Assembly: GCA_043228905.1 (NCBI GenBank)
Contig: JBHGNT010000009.1
Coordinates: forward strand, 992,001-1,056,000
Length of the DNA: 64,000 bases
Source of the DNA: Azolla caroliniana
Lineage: Eukaryota > Polypodiophyta
Reading direction: 5' to 3'
Shown: in pieces, positions 63,917-64,000 of the stretch
Layout of the letters: each line of letters opens with the position of its first letter
How positions within the stretch are numbered: the first letter of the stretch is position 1
Translations under genes and position numbers: made by a program
The notes under the pieces: generated by a model
Databases searched by the model: none
What the model was told of the DNA's origin: nothing
What the model saw: the letters and a program-made list of their open reading frames with translations, nothing else

Positions 63917-64000
63917 CTATAAGAAGTACAATGTCCCTTATTTGGTTGGTTTGACACTCTAAAAGTTTCTTGACTCTTAATATCATATCTATTCGATGGT

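Overview
This is nuclear DNA from a plant. Evidence: spliced genes with GT...AG introns, the separate B subunit of ATP-citrate lyase (plants split this enzyme; animals fuse it), telo-box motifs in a translation-factor leader, plant-type LINE, copia, hAT and SINE remnants, and long AT-rich intergenic DNA full of microsatellites. A flowering plant is most likely; I cannot name the lineage from sequence alone.

Layout. 1-10 kb is gene-free: a degenerate minisatellite (60-450), a near-perfect 285-bp tandem duplication (3635-4204), a 548-bp hAT-type MITE with an 8-bp target-site duplication (4467-5014) and a 238-bp duplication (6603-7078). 10-16.7 kb holds an intact 15-exon ATP-citrate lyase B gene (+ strand, 608 aa) behind a block of microsatellites and a probable leader intron. 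18.9-21.5 kb is a convergent eIF1/SUI1 gene (- strand, four coding exons, 113 aa) with a purine-rich leader and four AACCCTA telo-boxes. 23.6-24.65 kb is a decayed LINE reverse transcriptase (- strand). 25.9-27.8 kb is an intact three-exon DUF271-type (GT77-like) glycosyltransferase (+).

From 30 to 51.6 kb three intact paralogues of a four-pass DUF599 membrane protein lie on the - strand (30173-31562, 45513-46953, 50335-51535). They share one intron position. The first two are separated by LINE debris on both strands (36.5-37.3 and 38.6-40.0 kb) and by a second hAT MITE (42585-43189). 52-58 kb is gene-free apart from an endonuclease-domain remnant (56182-56835) that looks like the front half of the LINE family seen at 24 kb. 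The right end (58251-64000) is the 3' part of an asparaginyl-tRNA synthetase gene (- strand), with a 4.8-kb intron carrying a Ty1/copia RNase H relic.

The genes do not form a pathway. They are housekeeping genes (acetyl-CoA supply, translation initiation, tRNA charging), one cell-wall or Golgi-type glycosyltransferase and a locally expanding membrane family. I found no CRISPR array, operon or other clearly new system. The most notable items are the DUF599 array, the two hAT MITEs with readable target-site duplications, the split LINE family and the eIF1 alternative acceptor.
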